Shown piece by piece: positions 1-6,690 of a stretch of 9,703 nucleotides of DNA (position 1 is its first letter; every line of letters begins with the position of its first letter). The stretch covers positions 1-9,703 of the forward strand of contig QIFJ01000223.1 in the NCBI GenBank assembly GCA_003229755.1. The letters run 5' to 3'. Made by a program: the position numbers and the translations under genes. This DNA is from Pseudomonadota bacterium (GTDB taxonomy: Bacteria > BMS3Abin14). Below the pieces are notes generated by a model. It did no database searches. It saw only the letters and a program-made list of their open reading frames with translations, and had not been told where the DNA came from.

Positions 1-1218
1 ATGAATTCGGAAGAATTCCCGAACAGGTTTGACGAGACCGTAAACGAGATTATAGCGTCTGTTGACTATGATGTGGACGGTGCCGTTTTTGAAACAACCA
101 ACGAGGCAATAAAAACATATCTTGGATCAACAAGGAACCATCATCGCTGGCAGATAGCATACAAGAAGAATGCAGAGAAAGCGGAGACCAGAATTATTAA
201 TGTGCTGCCCCGGACTTCCAGGACCGGCAGAGTTAACCCTGTCGCCGAACTCGAACCAGTACGGCTGAGTGGAGCATTAATTCAAAGGGCCACGGCACAC
301 CATTATGGAATGGTGAAGAGTTTGAAAATCGGGCCAGGGGCTGAAATTGAACTGGTCAGAAGCGGGATGGTTATCCCTAAAATCGAGCGGGTAATCAAGC
401 CCGGGAAACCACAGGTACCAACCCGTTGTCCAAGTTGTAGTGAAAGGTTGATTGAAGAGAAAGACTTCCTGATTTGTCCAAACAAGACATCCTGTCCGGC
501 ACAGATTGAAAATACCATCCTGCACTTCTTTAAAACAATTAAAAACGCAGATGGCTTCGGGTCTAAAACTATCGCCAAACTGTTTGAGAACGGCGTGCGA
601 TCCATTCAGCAGGTCTACTCCCTTGATTCAGACACACTTGAAAGCTTTGGTTTTGGAGAAAAAACATCCCGGAATCTAATTGATCAACTGGAACGAAGCC
701 GACTGGAATCACTGGAAGATTGGCGATTCCTGGCTGCTCTCGGAGTGTACAGGCTGGGTCCCGGAATGTGTGAGAGATTACTCCAATATTATAAATTGGA
801 AGATGTTTTCAAATTGGATGCGGAAAAGCTGAGAAAGCATGTTGATGGATTTGAGAAGATTACAGCGGAAGCTGCTGTAAAAGGGCTTCAAAAAGTTCGA
901 GGGCTATTCCATGATCTATATTCCCTTGGCTTTAATCTGCAGCGTACACCATTGATAACGGAAGGGGCCAAATCAGCGAAAGACAGTCCAATATCCGGCA
1001 AGAAACTTGTTTTCTCGGGGGCCATGGAGTCTGGATCACGTGAGGATATCAAACGAAAGGCACGGGCTCTTGGAGCCAGCATTGGCAGTTCTGTGACAAA
1101 GAAGACGGACTATTTAGTCGTGGGTGAAAATGTTGGGACTACCAAAGTCTATGAGGCTGAGAGAAAAGGTGTTCAGATAATAACGGAGAAGCAGTACCTT
1201 GAGATGATCGGCGAATAA
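1..1218 (+). CDS. ligA: NAD+-dependent DNA ligase (LigA-like), C-terminal part, 5' end outside window
   Basis: LigA seals nicks in DNA using NAD+. The readable 405 residues begin just before adenylation motif IV (DGAVFE, 26-31) and motif V (RWQIAYK, 49-55). They continue through the OB fold (about 78-135, with VNPVAELEPV and SGMVIPKI), a four-Cys zinc finger (C143, C146, C159, C165), helix-hairpin-helix repeats (about 172-300) and a BRCT domain (about 329-405). Family members are about 670 residues, so the KxDG nucleotidyl-lysine motif and domain Ia are missing. Residues 1-25 resemble the stretch that normally precedes motif IV, so the ATG at base 1 is probably internal and the gene cut by the window edge. 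Two things are odd: the usual motif IV Lys is Glu31, and the gene looks more AT-rich than fdhD next door. It could be a second, divergent ligase rather than the housekeeping copy. The family call is firm; activity is uncertain. Confidence 0.9.
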   Translation: MNSEEFPNRFDETVNEIIASVDYDVDGAVFETTNEAIKTYLGSTRNHHRWQIAYKKNAEKAETRIINVLPRTSRTGRVNPVAELEPVRLSGALIQRATAHHYGMVKSLKIGPGAEIELVRSGMVIPKIERVIKPGKPQVPTRCPSCSERLIEEKDFLICPNKTSCPAQIENTILHFFKTIKNADGFGSKTIAKLFENGVRSIQQVYSLDSDTLESFGFGEKTSRNLIDQLERSRLESLEDWRFLAALGVYRLGPGMCERLLQYYKLEDVFKLDAEKLRKHVDGFEKITAEAAVKGLQKVRGLFHDLYSLGFNLQRTPLITEGAKSAKDSPISGKKLVFSGAMESGSREDIKRKARALGASIGSSVTKKTDYLVVGENVGTTKVYEAERKGVQIITEKQYLEMIGE

Positions 1219-1316
1219 TTGTGTTCCTTGAAACAAAGAGTTTTTTCATGGCAAACAAAAAAGGCGCCGCGCATTCTCAAGGCAGTAGGGGATGGAATTA
1301 AGGAAGTGGATCACAG

Positions 1317-2117
1317 ATGACCGGGAAAGTGGAAGATAACAGGCAGGAGCGGCATGAAATTCTCGTCGTGAAGGGGGATGAAGCGGGCAAGGACACCGTG
1401 TCGGTGGTTCGGGAGGCGCCTCTCACCATCTACCTGAATGGTGAGGAGCTCATCACCCTTGTGACCACCGGGGACGCCAACCGTGAACTGGCCCTGGGCT
1501 TTCTTCTCTCGGAGGGATTTCTCAAGGATAAGGAGGATCTGAAATCGATCCGTGAGGACCCCGAAGCGGGTACGGTGGAAGTGGAAGTCACCTGTGATCT
1601 TTCCATGGTCCATGAACTGTGGCAGAAGCGAACGGTCACTTCAGGCTGCGGCAAGGGAGCCACTTTCTACAGTGTCCTCGATTCGCTCCACTCAAGCCCA
1701 CTTACAGCGGATATCGTTGTGGCGCCCCGCCAGATCTACCATCTCATGAAAGAGATGAATAAACTGTCTGAACTTTACAGGGACACCAGGGGGGTTCACA
1801 ACAGCGCGTTGGCTACCACGGAGGAGATCCTCATATTCCGGGACGACATCGGCCGTCACAACGCTGTTGACAAAATACGGGGAGCGGCTTTCCTCAAGGA
1901 CTCCCCCCTTTCGCATAAAATACTCATCACCACCGGCAGGCTCACATCGGAGATCGTCATCAAGGTGGCCAAGATGGGAGTCCCCATCCTTGTCTCCCGT
2001 TCCGCTCCCACCACCCTCGCGCTCGATCTTGCCGGGCGGGTGAACCTCACCCTGATCGGCTACGTGAGGGGCGAGAGGCTCAGTGTTTACGCAGGGCATG
2101 AGAGAGTAGCTGTCTAG
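1317..2117 (+). CDS. fdhD: Formate dehydrogenase accessory sulfurtransferase FdhD
   Basis: FdhD is a cytoplasmic protein that passes sulfur from a cysteine desulfurase to the molybdenum/tungsten cofactor of formate dehydrogenase. The 266-residue length is normal. Family marks are EAPLTIYLNG (33-42), the Cys loop TSGCGKG (108-114), GVHNSAL (159-165), the hallmark DDIGRHNAVDK (176-186) and RSAPTTLALDLA (228-239). The loop has one cysteine (C111) where E. coli FdhD has a CxxC pair; a single-Cys loop occurs in some anaerobes to my knowledge. The start is supported by AGGAAG at 1301-1306, 10 bases upstream. No formate dehydrogenase or molybdopterin gene lies in the window, so it stands alone here. 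Base composition is more GC-rich than the ligase before it. Confidence 0.95.
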   Translation: MTGKVEDNRQERHEILVVKGDEAGKDTVSVVREAPLTIYLNGEELITLVTTGDANRELALGFLLSEGFLKDKEDLKSIREDPEAGTVEVEVTCDLSMVHELWQKRTVTSGCGKGATFYSVLDSLHSSPLTADIVVAPRQIYHLMKEMNKLSELYRDTRGVHNSALATTEEILIFRDDIGRHNAVDKIRGAAFLKDSPLSHKILITTGRLTSEIVIKVAKMGVPILVSRSAPTTLALDLAGRVNLTLIGYVRGERLSVYAGHERVAV

Positions 2118-2119
2118 GA

Positions 2120-2167
2120 GCCTGTGTCGGAGAACCTCTCTGTTTCTTTGGCAGGGAGGGCACAGGC
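2120..2167 (+). other. Stem-loop after fdhD
   Basis: The outer arms 2120-2126 (GCCTGTG) and 2161-2167 (CACAGGC) pair perfectly. Inside them, 2135-2142 pairs with 2152-2159 with one G-T wobble and a 9-base loop. An 8-base bulge sits on the left side. No T run follows, so this is not a canonical intrinsic terminator. It may stabilise the 3' end or help Rho-dependent termination of fdhD. Confidence 0.35.
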
Positions 2168-2266
2168 CCGATTACCCCCCCTCTGCAACCTCAGTGACCA
2201 GTGAATCACGGTCTGATTAATGTTCCTCCAACCTGAGAGGTTTACACGAACAATGAAAAATATTTC

Positions 2267-2282
2267 ATATTTCATGAAATAT
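2267..2282. promoter_or_regulatory. 16-bp palindrome, likely operator of the GntR regulator
   Basis: ATATTTCATGAAATAT is a perfect inverted repeat ending 3 bases before the -35 box of the gntR promoter. The heptamer ATATTTC occurs three times around it (2260-2266, 2267-2273, 2279-2285). A smaller dyad, AACCT-gag-AGGTT, lies at 2230-2242. A palindrome against the -35 of a regulator gene is a typical autoregulatory site. Binding by the GntR protein is inferred, and the sequence is not a textbook FadR-type consensus. Confidence 0.5.
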
Positions 2283-2285
2283 TTC

Positions 2286-2314
2286 TTGACATTGGATTGT
2301 GCGGTTCGTAGCAT
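2286..2314 (+). promoter_or_regulatory. Sigma70-like promoter for gntR and probably the whole transport operon
   Basis: A perfect -35 TTGACA (2286-2291) is followed by exactly 17 bases and then TAGCAT (2309-2314), which matches the -10 consensus at four of six positions, including the key T, A and final T. Transcription would start near 2321, giving a leader of about 18 bases with GGAG at 2327-2330 before the ATG at 2339. Confidence 0.65.
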
Positions 2315-2338
2315 TGGATGAAAAATGGAGAGACATAA

Positions 2339-3013
2339 ATGTCCAAGATAAAACGGAAGAAATTAAGCGACGAGGTGTACGACAGGTTGAAGGACATGAT
2401 CGCAGACCTGAGGTTTCAACCTGGCGCCCGTTTGAATGTTGAGCATATTGCCAAGGAGTTGGGGGTAAGCAGGACGCCTGTGTGGGAAGCGGTCAGCAAG
2501 CTGGAACAGGAAAACCTGGTAGAAAACGAACCGGGGCGCGGTGTTTTTATTACGATACTCACCCCGGAGATGGCTATTGATCTTTACGCGGTGCGTGAGG
2601 TCCTGGAAGGAATGGCCGGCAGGCTTGCGGCGGCAAACATATCCGAGCGAAGCCTGGAAATGATGGAAAAATGTCTGAAGAAGCAGAGGAAAGCCATCGA
2701 AGACCAGGATCTTCTCGCTTATTCCAAGTTGGATTTCGAGTTTCACGCAGCGACATATGAGGCCTGTGAGAATCACTATCTTCAGGAGATGCTTCAGGCG
2801 ATCAAAGATAAAATGAGGCCGATCAGCATGCATATTCAGCCAATCCTCTCCCGGCTCTATGAAGACCACAGGAAGATTCTTCAGGCTCTCCGGGATCATG
2901 ATCCCAAAAGTGCCGAGGAAGCATTTTACAACCACAACAGGCAGATGCTGGAGCTGATAAAGAAAGAAGTTGAAGCCGGTCGATGGCACGAACTGGATTC
3001 AAATATGGGCTGA
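2339..3013 (+). CDS. GntR-family transcriptional regulator, FadR subfamily with FCD domain
   Basis: This is a DNA-binding regulator of 224 residues, a normal length for the FCD group. The N-terminal winged helix-turn-helix spans about 8-72, with the recognition region VEHIAKELGVSRTPVWEAV (34-52). The C-terminal all-helical FCD ligand domain spans about 78-208. The likely metal/ligand residues of FCD domains are present: D132 and H136 in DFEFH, H177 and H199. The arginine of YAVREVLE (R86) is also in place. FCD regulators usually sense small carboxylates or related metabolites and release DNA on binding. GGAG at 2327-2330 supports the start. It is the first gene downstream of the palindrome-promoter pair and runs in the same direction as the hydrolase and transporter, so it most likely controls them and itself. 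The ligand is unknown. Confidence 0.92.
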   Translation: MSKIKRKKLSDEVYDRLKDMIADLRFQPGARLNVEHIAKELGVSRTPVWEAVSKLEQENLVENEPGRGVFITILTPEMAIDLYAVREVLEGMAGRLAAANISERSLEMMEKCLKKQRKAIEDQDLLAYSKLDFEFHAATYEACENHYLQEMLQAIKDKMRPISMHIQPILSRLYEDHRKILQALRDHDPKSAEEAFYNHNRQMLELIKKEVEAGRWHELDSNMG

Positions 3014-3056
3014 TCCGTTCCCGGTCTGTGCGGACTCAGGGATTAGATTAAAGTCA

Positions 3057-3063
3057 AAGGAGG
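3057..3063 (+). promoter_or_regulatory. Strong ribosome binding site of the cysteine hydrolase
   Basis: AAGGAGG, six bases before the ATG at 3070, is close to an ideal Shine-Dalgarno site. It fixes the start and suggests high translation of the enzyme. Confidence 0.75.
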
Positions 3064-3069
3064 TTACAA

Positions 3070-3702
3070 ATGAAGCTTGACAGGGAAAAAACGGCGATCG
3101 TTCTCATTGAACCGCAGAATGATTTTTTAACACCCGGCGGAACGATGTATAAGTACATCGCTGAGCAGCTGGAAAAAAGAGACACAATAAATCATCTGGT
3201 CAGATTGCTGGAAGGGGCCCGGGGTAAAGTCAAAATAATATATGTTCCGTTCCAGGCCTTTAAACCCGGATTCCCGGAATTGAAACCCGGTGGGCCCGGA
3301 ACCGAAGGGCTCAGGGGAATAGAGATGGAGATGAAGGCGGATTGGGGAACCGGCGCATGGGTGGAGGGAACTCCAGGTCCGGAAATCATCGATCCTCTGA
3401 CACCTCAGGATGGCGACATCATAGTTCATGGGAAGTTGACTCTGGATGCGTTCCATTCAACTGCTCTTAATTACATCCTTCGGGCAAATGAGATCGAACA
3501 TGTGGCTATGGCAGGATTCCACACGAACTGGTGTGTAGAGGCCACGGCGAGGTCCGCTTATGATCTGGGTTTCAGGGTGATGGTTATCAAGGATTGCACT
3601 GCTACGGATACAGACCGTGAGCAGGAATATGCCGAAGAAGTCATTTTCCCGCGTATCGGCAAAGTCATCACGGCTGACGAGTTTTTATCTGCCATATCAT
3701 GA
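3070..3702 (+). CDS. Isochorismatase-fold cysteine hydrolase (amidase/carbamoyl hydrolase type)
   Basis: This is a cytoplasmic hydrolase of 210 residues with the isochorismatase-like Rossmann fold. The family uses an acid-Lys-Cys triad, usually to cut amide, carbamoyl or ureide C-N bonds. The motif IEPQNDF (13-19) carries Glu14 where nicotinamidase-type enzymes have the catalytic Asp. The lysine is K122 in VHGKLTLDAF and the nucleophile is C155 in HTNWCVEATA. The metal-binding DxH stretch of nicotinamidases is missing, which argues against PncA. It lies 56 bases after the regulator and before a complete amino-acid-type ABC importer, so it probably processes the imported compound. Candidate roles are biuret-, carbamoyl-amino-acid- or amide-hydrolase-like; the sequence does not decide. 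The fold call is firm, the substrate open. Confidence 0.88.
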   Translation: MKLDREKTAIVLIEPQNDFLTPGGTMYKYIAEQLEKRDTINHLVRLLEGARGKVKIIYVPFQAFKPGFPELKPGGPGTEGLRGIEMEMKADWGTGAWVEGTPGPEIIDPLTPQDGDIIVHGKLTLDAFHSTALNYILRANEIEHVAMAGFHTNWCVEATARSAYDLGFRVMVIKDCTATDTDREQEYAEEVIFPRIGKVITADEFLSAIS

Positions 3703-3716
3703 AACGGGAGAAATCA

Positions 3717-3800
3717 GTGGGAAGAATTTCCTGGGAACGGTCGGGAAAAGAATGGATTGTCGTGTTGAGGATGGAAATTGGAGACATTCGCAGAAACTGA
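3717..3800 (+). other. Possible 27-codon leader ORF before the binding-protein gene
   Basis: A GTG at 3717, preceded by GGGAG (3706-3710) at a six-base spacing, opens a 27-codon frame that closes with TGA at 3798-3800. The Shine-Dalgarno sequence of the binding-protein gene begins on the very next base. The geometry would suit translational coupling. The peptide resembles nothing I know and is rich in Arg, Ile, Glu and Gly. It may be chance. Confidence 0.2.
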
Positions 3801-3807
3801 AGGAGGT
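3801..3807 (+). promoter_or_regulatory. Ribosome binding site that decides the binding-protein start
   Basis: AGGAGGT precedes two adjacent ATG codons at 3810 and 3813. From the end of AGGAGG the spacing is 3 bases to the first ATG and 6 to the second, so 3813 is the better start. Confidence 0.7.
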
Positions 3808-3812
3808 AAATG

Positions 3813-5069
3813 ATGAAATCAGGTTGGAGTAAGAAATGGATGGTATTGACAGTTGCAATGGCTCTGTGTGTTGCGCTGCCCCTGGGCGCCGTGGCGGATA
3901 AGGCGCCCAAAGAGGTCAAGGTTGGTCTCATGTTCGGTTTGACCGGCGCCGCTTCCCCGGTGGGCCCGGTTCAGCTTGATGGCGCCAAACTCGCCATAGA
4001 CGAAATAAACGCGGCCGGAGGTTTGGACTGGGGTGGCAAGAAAGTCAGGGTCGACTATGTAGTCAAAGATGATGAGACGAAACCGGATGTGGCTATCCGA
4101 CGGTTCCGTGAACTCGTCAATGAAGAGAAGGTGCATGTGGTCGTTGGTCAGACTTTCGCGTCCATCACGGCCGCCCTCAATAAGCAGGTTAAGAAGCTGG
4201 ACATCGCTTATTTTCCGGTGAATGTCGTCGCTTTGAAGATGTTCGATAAAAAGGAGATCGCCCCATCCACATTCGCGGTTCACGGAGCCGCATATTCGGC
4301 TGGTTTCGGCAGTGCCGCCTACATTGTGAAGAACATGAAGCCGAAGAAGATCGTTTTTTTCGGACCCGCATACGCATTCGGCAAGGACCAGTGGAATGGA
4401 GCCAGGGACGCTTTCGAAAAATTTGGTGTAAAGGCAGAGTATCTGGAGTCACCTGTGGGCACAAACGACTTCACATCATACCTGACCAGGATAATGGAAA
4501 TGGAGCCTGATGTCGTAATGCTGGCACACTGGGGCAATGACGCAATTAACGTGCTCAAACAGACCTACGAAACAGGCTTGAAAGGCAAGACCCAGATTTT
4601 CTTCAACTGGATGACAAACGTTTTCGGTGCCGGAGTGCCGCCGGAGGCTCTGGAAGGAGTGTATTCGCTCATGAGCTGGTACTATGATCTGAGCGGGTTC
4701 GAGGACAAGGAGATCGTGGAGCAGGGCCGCGCTTTTGCCGAGAAGTTCTCCCGCGTTTACGGATATCCTCCAGACCCGTACTCCGCCATGGCCTATATTG
4801 GAACCCAGGAAGCTTTAAGGGGCCTTTCGCTTGCGAAAAGCGCCGATCCAGGAAAGGTGGCAAAGGCTATTTTAGACAATCCCACCTTCGAGACGATGAA
4901 AGGTACCGCTAAATGGCGGATTGATCACCAGCCCATCTTCAAATACAGTGCCTTTATCGTTGTCGGCAAAGGTGCGGATGAAAGGAAAAACAGGTGGGAT
5001 CTCGTAAAGGTGGTGGGCGCTTACACAGGTGAGGATTATCTACCCTCACTGGATGTGCTGGGATATTAA
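3813..5069 (+). CDS. Periplasmic substrate-binding protein of a HAAT/Liv-type ABC importer
   Basis: This protein binds the substrate in the periplasm and delivers it to the permease pair encoded downstream. It has about 418 residues, starting with a Sec signal peptide: a charged start (KSGWSKKW), a hydrophobic core, and likely cleavage after AVA (residue 28). There is no lipobox cysteine, so it is soluble and not a lipoprotein. The mature part is a type I periplasmic-binding fold (Peripla_BP_6/LivK class), opening with VKVGLMFGLTGAASPVG and containing GAKLAIDEINAAGGL, VVVGQTFASITAAL and a PDVVMLAHWG strand-turn. An ATG at 3810 is possible but badly spaced from AGGAGG. The family also covers branched-chain amino acid, urea, amide and aromatic-acid binders, and I cannot name the ligand. 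The neighbouring hydrolase suggests an amide- or ureide-like compound. A strong hairpin follows the gene. Confidence 0.9.
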   Translation: MKSGWSKKWMVLTVAMALCVALPLGAVADKAPKEVKVGLMFGLTGAASPVGPVQLDGAKLAIDEINAAGGLDWGGKKVRVDYVVKDDETKPDVAIRRFRELVNEEKVHVVVGQTFASITAALNKQVKKLDIAYFPVNVVALKMFDKKEIAPSTFAVHGAAYSAGFGSAAYIVKNMKPKKIVFFGPAYAFGKDQWNGARDAFEKFGVKAEYLESPVGTNDFTSYLTRIMEMEPDVVMLAHWGNDAINVLKQTYETGLKGKTQIFFNWMTNVFGAGVPPEALEGVYSLMSWYYDLSGFEDKEIVEQGRAFAEKFSRVYGYPPDPYSAMAYIGTQEALRGLSLAKSADPGKVAKAILDNPTFETMKGTAKWRIDHQPIFKYSAFIVVGKGADERKNRWDLVKVVGAYTGEDYLPSLDVLGY

Positions 5070-5080
5070 ACGCTGACTGT

Positions 5081-5123
5081 GCATACGGGAGGAGAGGGAA
5101 ACCCTCTCCTCCCATTTCTATGC
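5081..5123 (+). terminator. Strong hairpin between binding-protein and ATPase genes (attenuator or stabiliser)
   Basis: The arms 5087-5098 and 5102-5113 form a perfect 12-bp GC-rich stem with an AAA loop. An outer 5-bp stem (GCATA 5081-5085 with TATGC 5119-5123) extends it. The tract after the main stem is only ATTTCTA, so termination would be partial. Such hairpins after binding-protein genes usually raise binding-protein mRNA over the downstream ABC genes, by attenuation or 3'-end protection. Confidence 0.7.
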
Positions 5124-5160
5124 GTATAACATTAAGGTTGATGATGTCGAAGGAACTCAG

Positions 5161-5937
5161 ATGCCAGGTGACATGATTCTCGAAAGTCGGGAGGTGAGCA
5201 AGAGTTTCGGCGAACTGACAGCGGTGGATTCGGTTGACTATCAGCTCCGGGAGGGTGAATCAGCCGGTATTATCGGTCCCAATGGGGCCGGAAAAACAAC
5301 ATTCTTCAATATCCTTACCGGTCTGTTTCCTCCAAACAGCGGTACGATCCTTTTTCGGGGACGCAACGTGACGAAGATGAGTGCGGACCAGCGAGTCAGG
5401 ATGGGAATGGTTCGTACTTTTCAACTGGTTTCCGTGTTCGACACTCTACCGGTACTCGACAATCTCATACTCGCAGTGGTGCGGGCAGATACAAAGAACC
5501 GGAACGTGATCCGATTTATCCTGGGTTCATCCCACACCAGCCAGATGGAAAAAGTTTGTATGGATACCCTTGAAATGGTCGGCATAGCTGACAAGTCTCG
5601 CGTTTTGACATCCGATCTATCTTATGGAGATAAGAGAAAGCTCGAAATCGCTCTGGCACTCGCACTTAAACCCAGGGTTCTGCTCCTGGATGAGCCCCTG
5701 GCCGGTTTAAGCGATCCGGAGATCGCCGACATAATGGAACTTATGAACAGCCTGAAAGACAGATTGACTCTGGTAATTATTGAACACAAGATCTCCCAAT
5801 TGACAGGACTGGTTTCACGGCTCAGTGTGATGCATGAGGGGCGGCTTATCACTGAAGGTGATCCCGATGATATCCTCCGCGATCCCGTGGTCCGCCGTGT
5901 CTATTGGGGAGAGGACGATTCGTCAGATGACACCTGA
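5161..5937 (+). CDS. livG: ABC transporter ATP-binding protein, LivG-like
   Basis: This is one of the two ATPases that power the importer; it sits at the inner face of the membrane. Its 258 residues match the usual LivG length. Visible motifs are Walker A GPNGAGKTT (39-47), the Q-loop glutamine in RTFQL (Q88), signature LSYGD (153-157), Walker B VLLLDE (173-178), D-loop AGLSD (181-185) and switch histidine H209 in IIEHK. The start at 5161 has AAGGA at 5150-5154, six bases away; an internal ATG at 5173 lacks this. The LivG label means family position in the HAAT group, not proven leucine transport. It follows the hairpin after the binding-protein gene. Confidence 0.9.
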   Translation: MPGDMILESREVSKSFGELTAVDSVDYQLREGESAGIIGPNGAGKTTFFNILTGLFPPNSGTILFRGRNVTKMSADQRVRMGMVRTFQLVSVFDTLPVLDNLILAVVRADTKNRNVIRFILGSSHTSQMEKVCMDTLEMVGIADKSRVLTSDLSYGDKRKLEIALALALKPRVLLLDEPLAGLSDPEIADIMELMNSLKDRLTLVIIEHKISQLTGLVSRLSVMHEGRLITEGDPDDILRDPVVRRVYWGEDDSSDDT

Positions 5938-5967
5938 GACTGGCAGGATGCGCCGGCAGGAAAATTC

Positions 5968-6660
5968 ATGCTGCTGACGGTCCAAAGCATAAATGTGGCT
6001 TATGGTCATGCTGTTGTTCTGAAGGACATATCGCTTTCGGTTGATATTGGCGAGATGGTTTTCGTGGTGGGTCGAAATGGAGCAGGCAAAACTACCTTTC
6101 TGAAAACTGTTGCGGGATTTATGAAGCCCGAAAAAGGCGCAATTATTTATGGCGGCAAGCAGGTTGGTAACACAGGCCCGGAAAGGATGGCTTTGGATGG
6201 GGTCCGGTATGTATTCCAGGACAAACGTGTTTTTACCAACCTCACTGTTCGGGAGAACATTCAACTGGCGGCGCATCCGTCCGGTGAACGGCTCGATTCC
6301 GCAATAGAAAAGGTCGTTCAGATTTATCCGCCTATTGTGAATTTCCTGGACAGCAAAGCAGGCGGTTTGTCGGGAGGACAAAGGCAACTGCTGCTTCTCG
6401 GCAGGGCACTGATAGGAAATCCCAGGCTGCTTCTGATCGATGAACCGACCGAAGGGTTGGCAGCAGGTATTATCAAGGAGGTATTCAAAGTCCTGGAACA
6501 GATCAAGGGAAGTGTTTCCATGATTATTGTTGAGCAGAACCTTTCAGTGGTTTGCCGGTTGGCTGACCGGGTATACGCCATGAAGGAAGGACGTATACCA
6601 GCCGTTTTCAGCGAGCAGCGGGAGATTCAGGACAGATCCCGGATGGAACAATATCTGTAG
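5968..6660 (+). CDS. livF: ABC transporter ATP-binding protein, LivF-like
   Basis: This is the second ATPase of the importer, 230 residues, a normal LivF length. Motifs: Walker A GRNGAGKTT (35-43), Q-loop glutamine Q84 in VFQDK, signature LSGGQ (134-138) and Walker B LLLIDEP (154-160). The switch position reads VEQN, with Gln190 instead of His; this is characteristic of LivF-type subunits and is not a defect. The gene starts 30 bases after livG, with a modest CAGGA site about seven bases before the ATG. It should pair with the LivG-like subunit as a heterodimer. The C-terminal tail is short and polar. Confidence 0.9.
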   Translation: MLLTVQSINVAYGHAVVLKDISLSVDIGEMVFVVGRNGAGKTTFLKTVAGFMKPEKGAIIYGGKQVGNTGPERMALDGVRYVFQDKRVFTNLTVRENIQLAAHPSGERLDSAIEKVVQIYPPIVNFLDSKAGGLSGGQRQLLLLGRALIGNPRLLLIDEPTEGLAAGIIKEVFKVLEQIKGSVSMIIVEQNLSVVCRLADRVYAMKEGRIPAVFSEQREIQDRSRMEQYL

Positions 6661-6690
6661 CCGAAAGCGTAATTGTAAAAGCGTGAACTC

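Noticed and set aside
1219..1316. Search for a promoter or terminator before fdhD
   Set aside because: TTGAAA at 1228-1233 has no -10 at a proper spacing, and no convincing hairpin is present; only the ribosome site at 1301-1306 is supported.
2363..2989. 208-codon frame on the - strand across the GntR gene
   Set aside because: It is antisense to a gene with clear family motifs and has no recognisable domain or ribosome site.
3070..3702. Nicotinamidase/pyrazinamidase (PncA)
   Set aside because: The metal-binding DxH stretch is missing and the first triad acid is Glu; only the wider isochorismatase fold is supported.
6661..6690. Direct repeat AAAGCGT between livF and livM
   Set aside because: Two copies of 7 bases in a 30-base gap is easily chance and has no link to a known signal.
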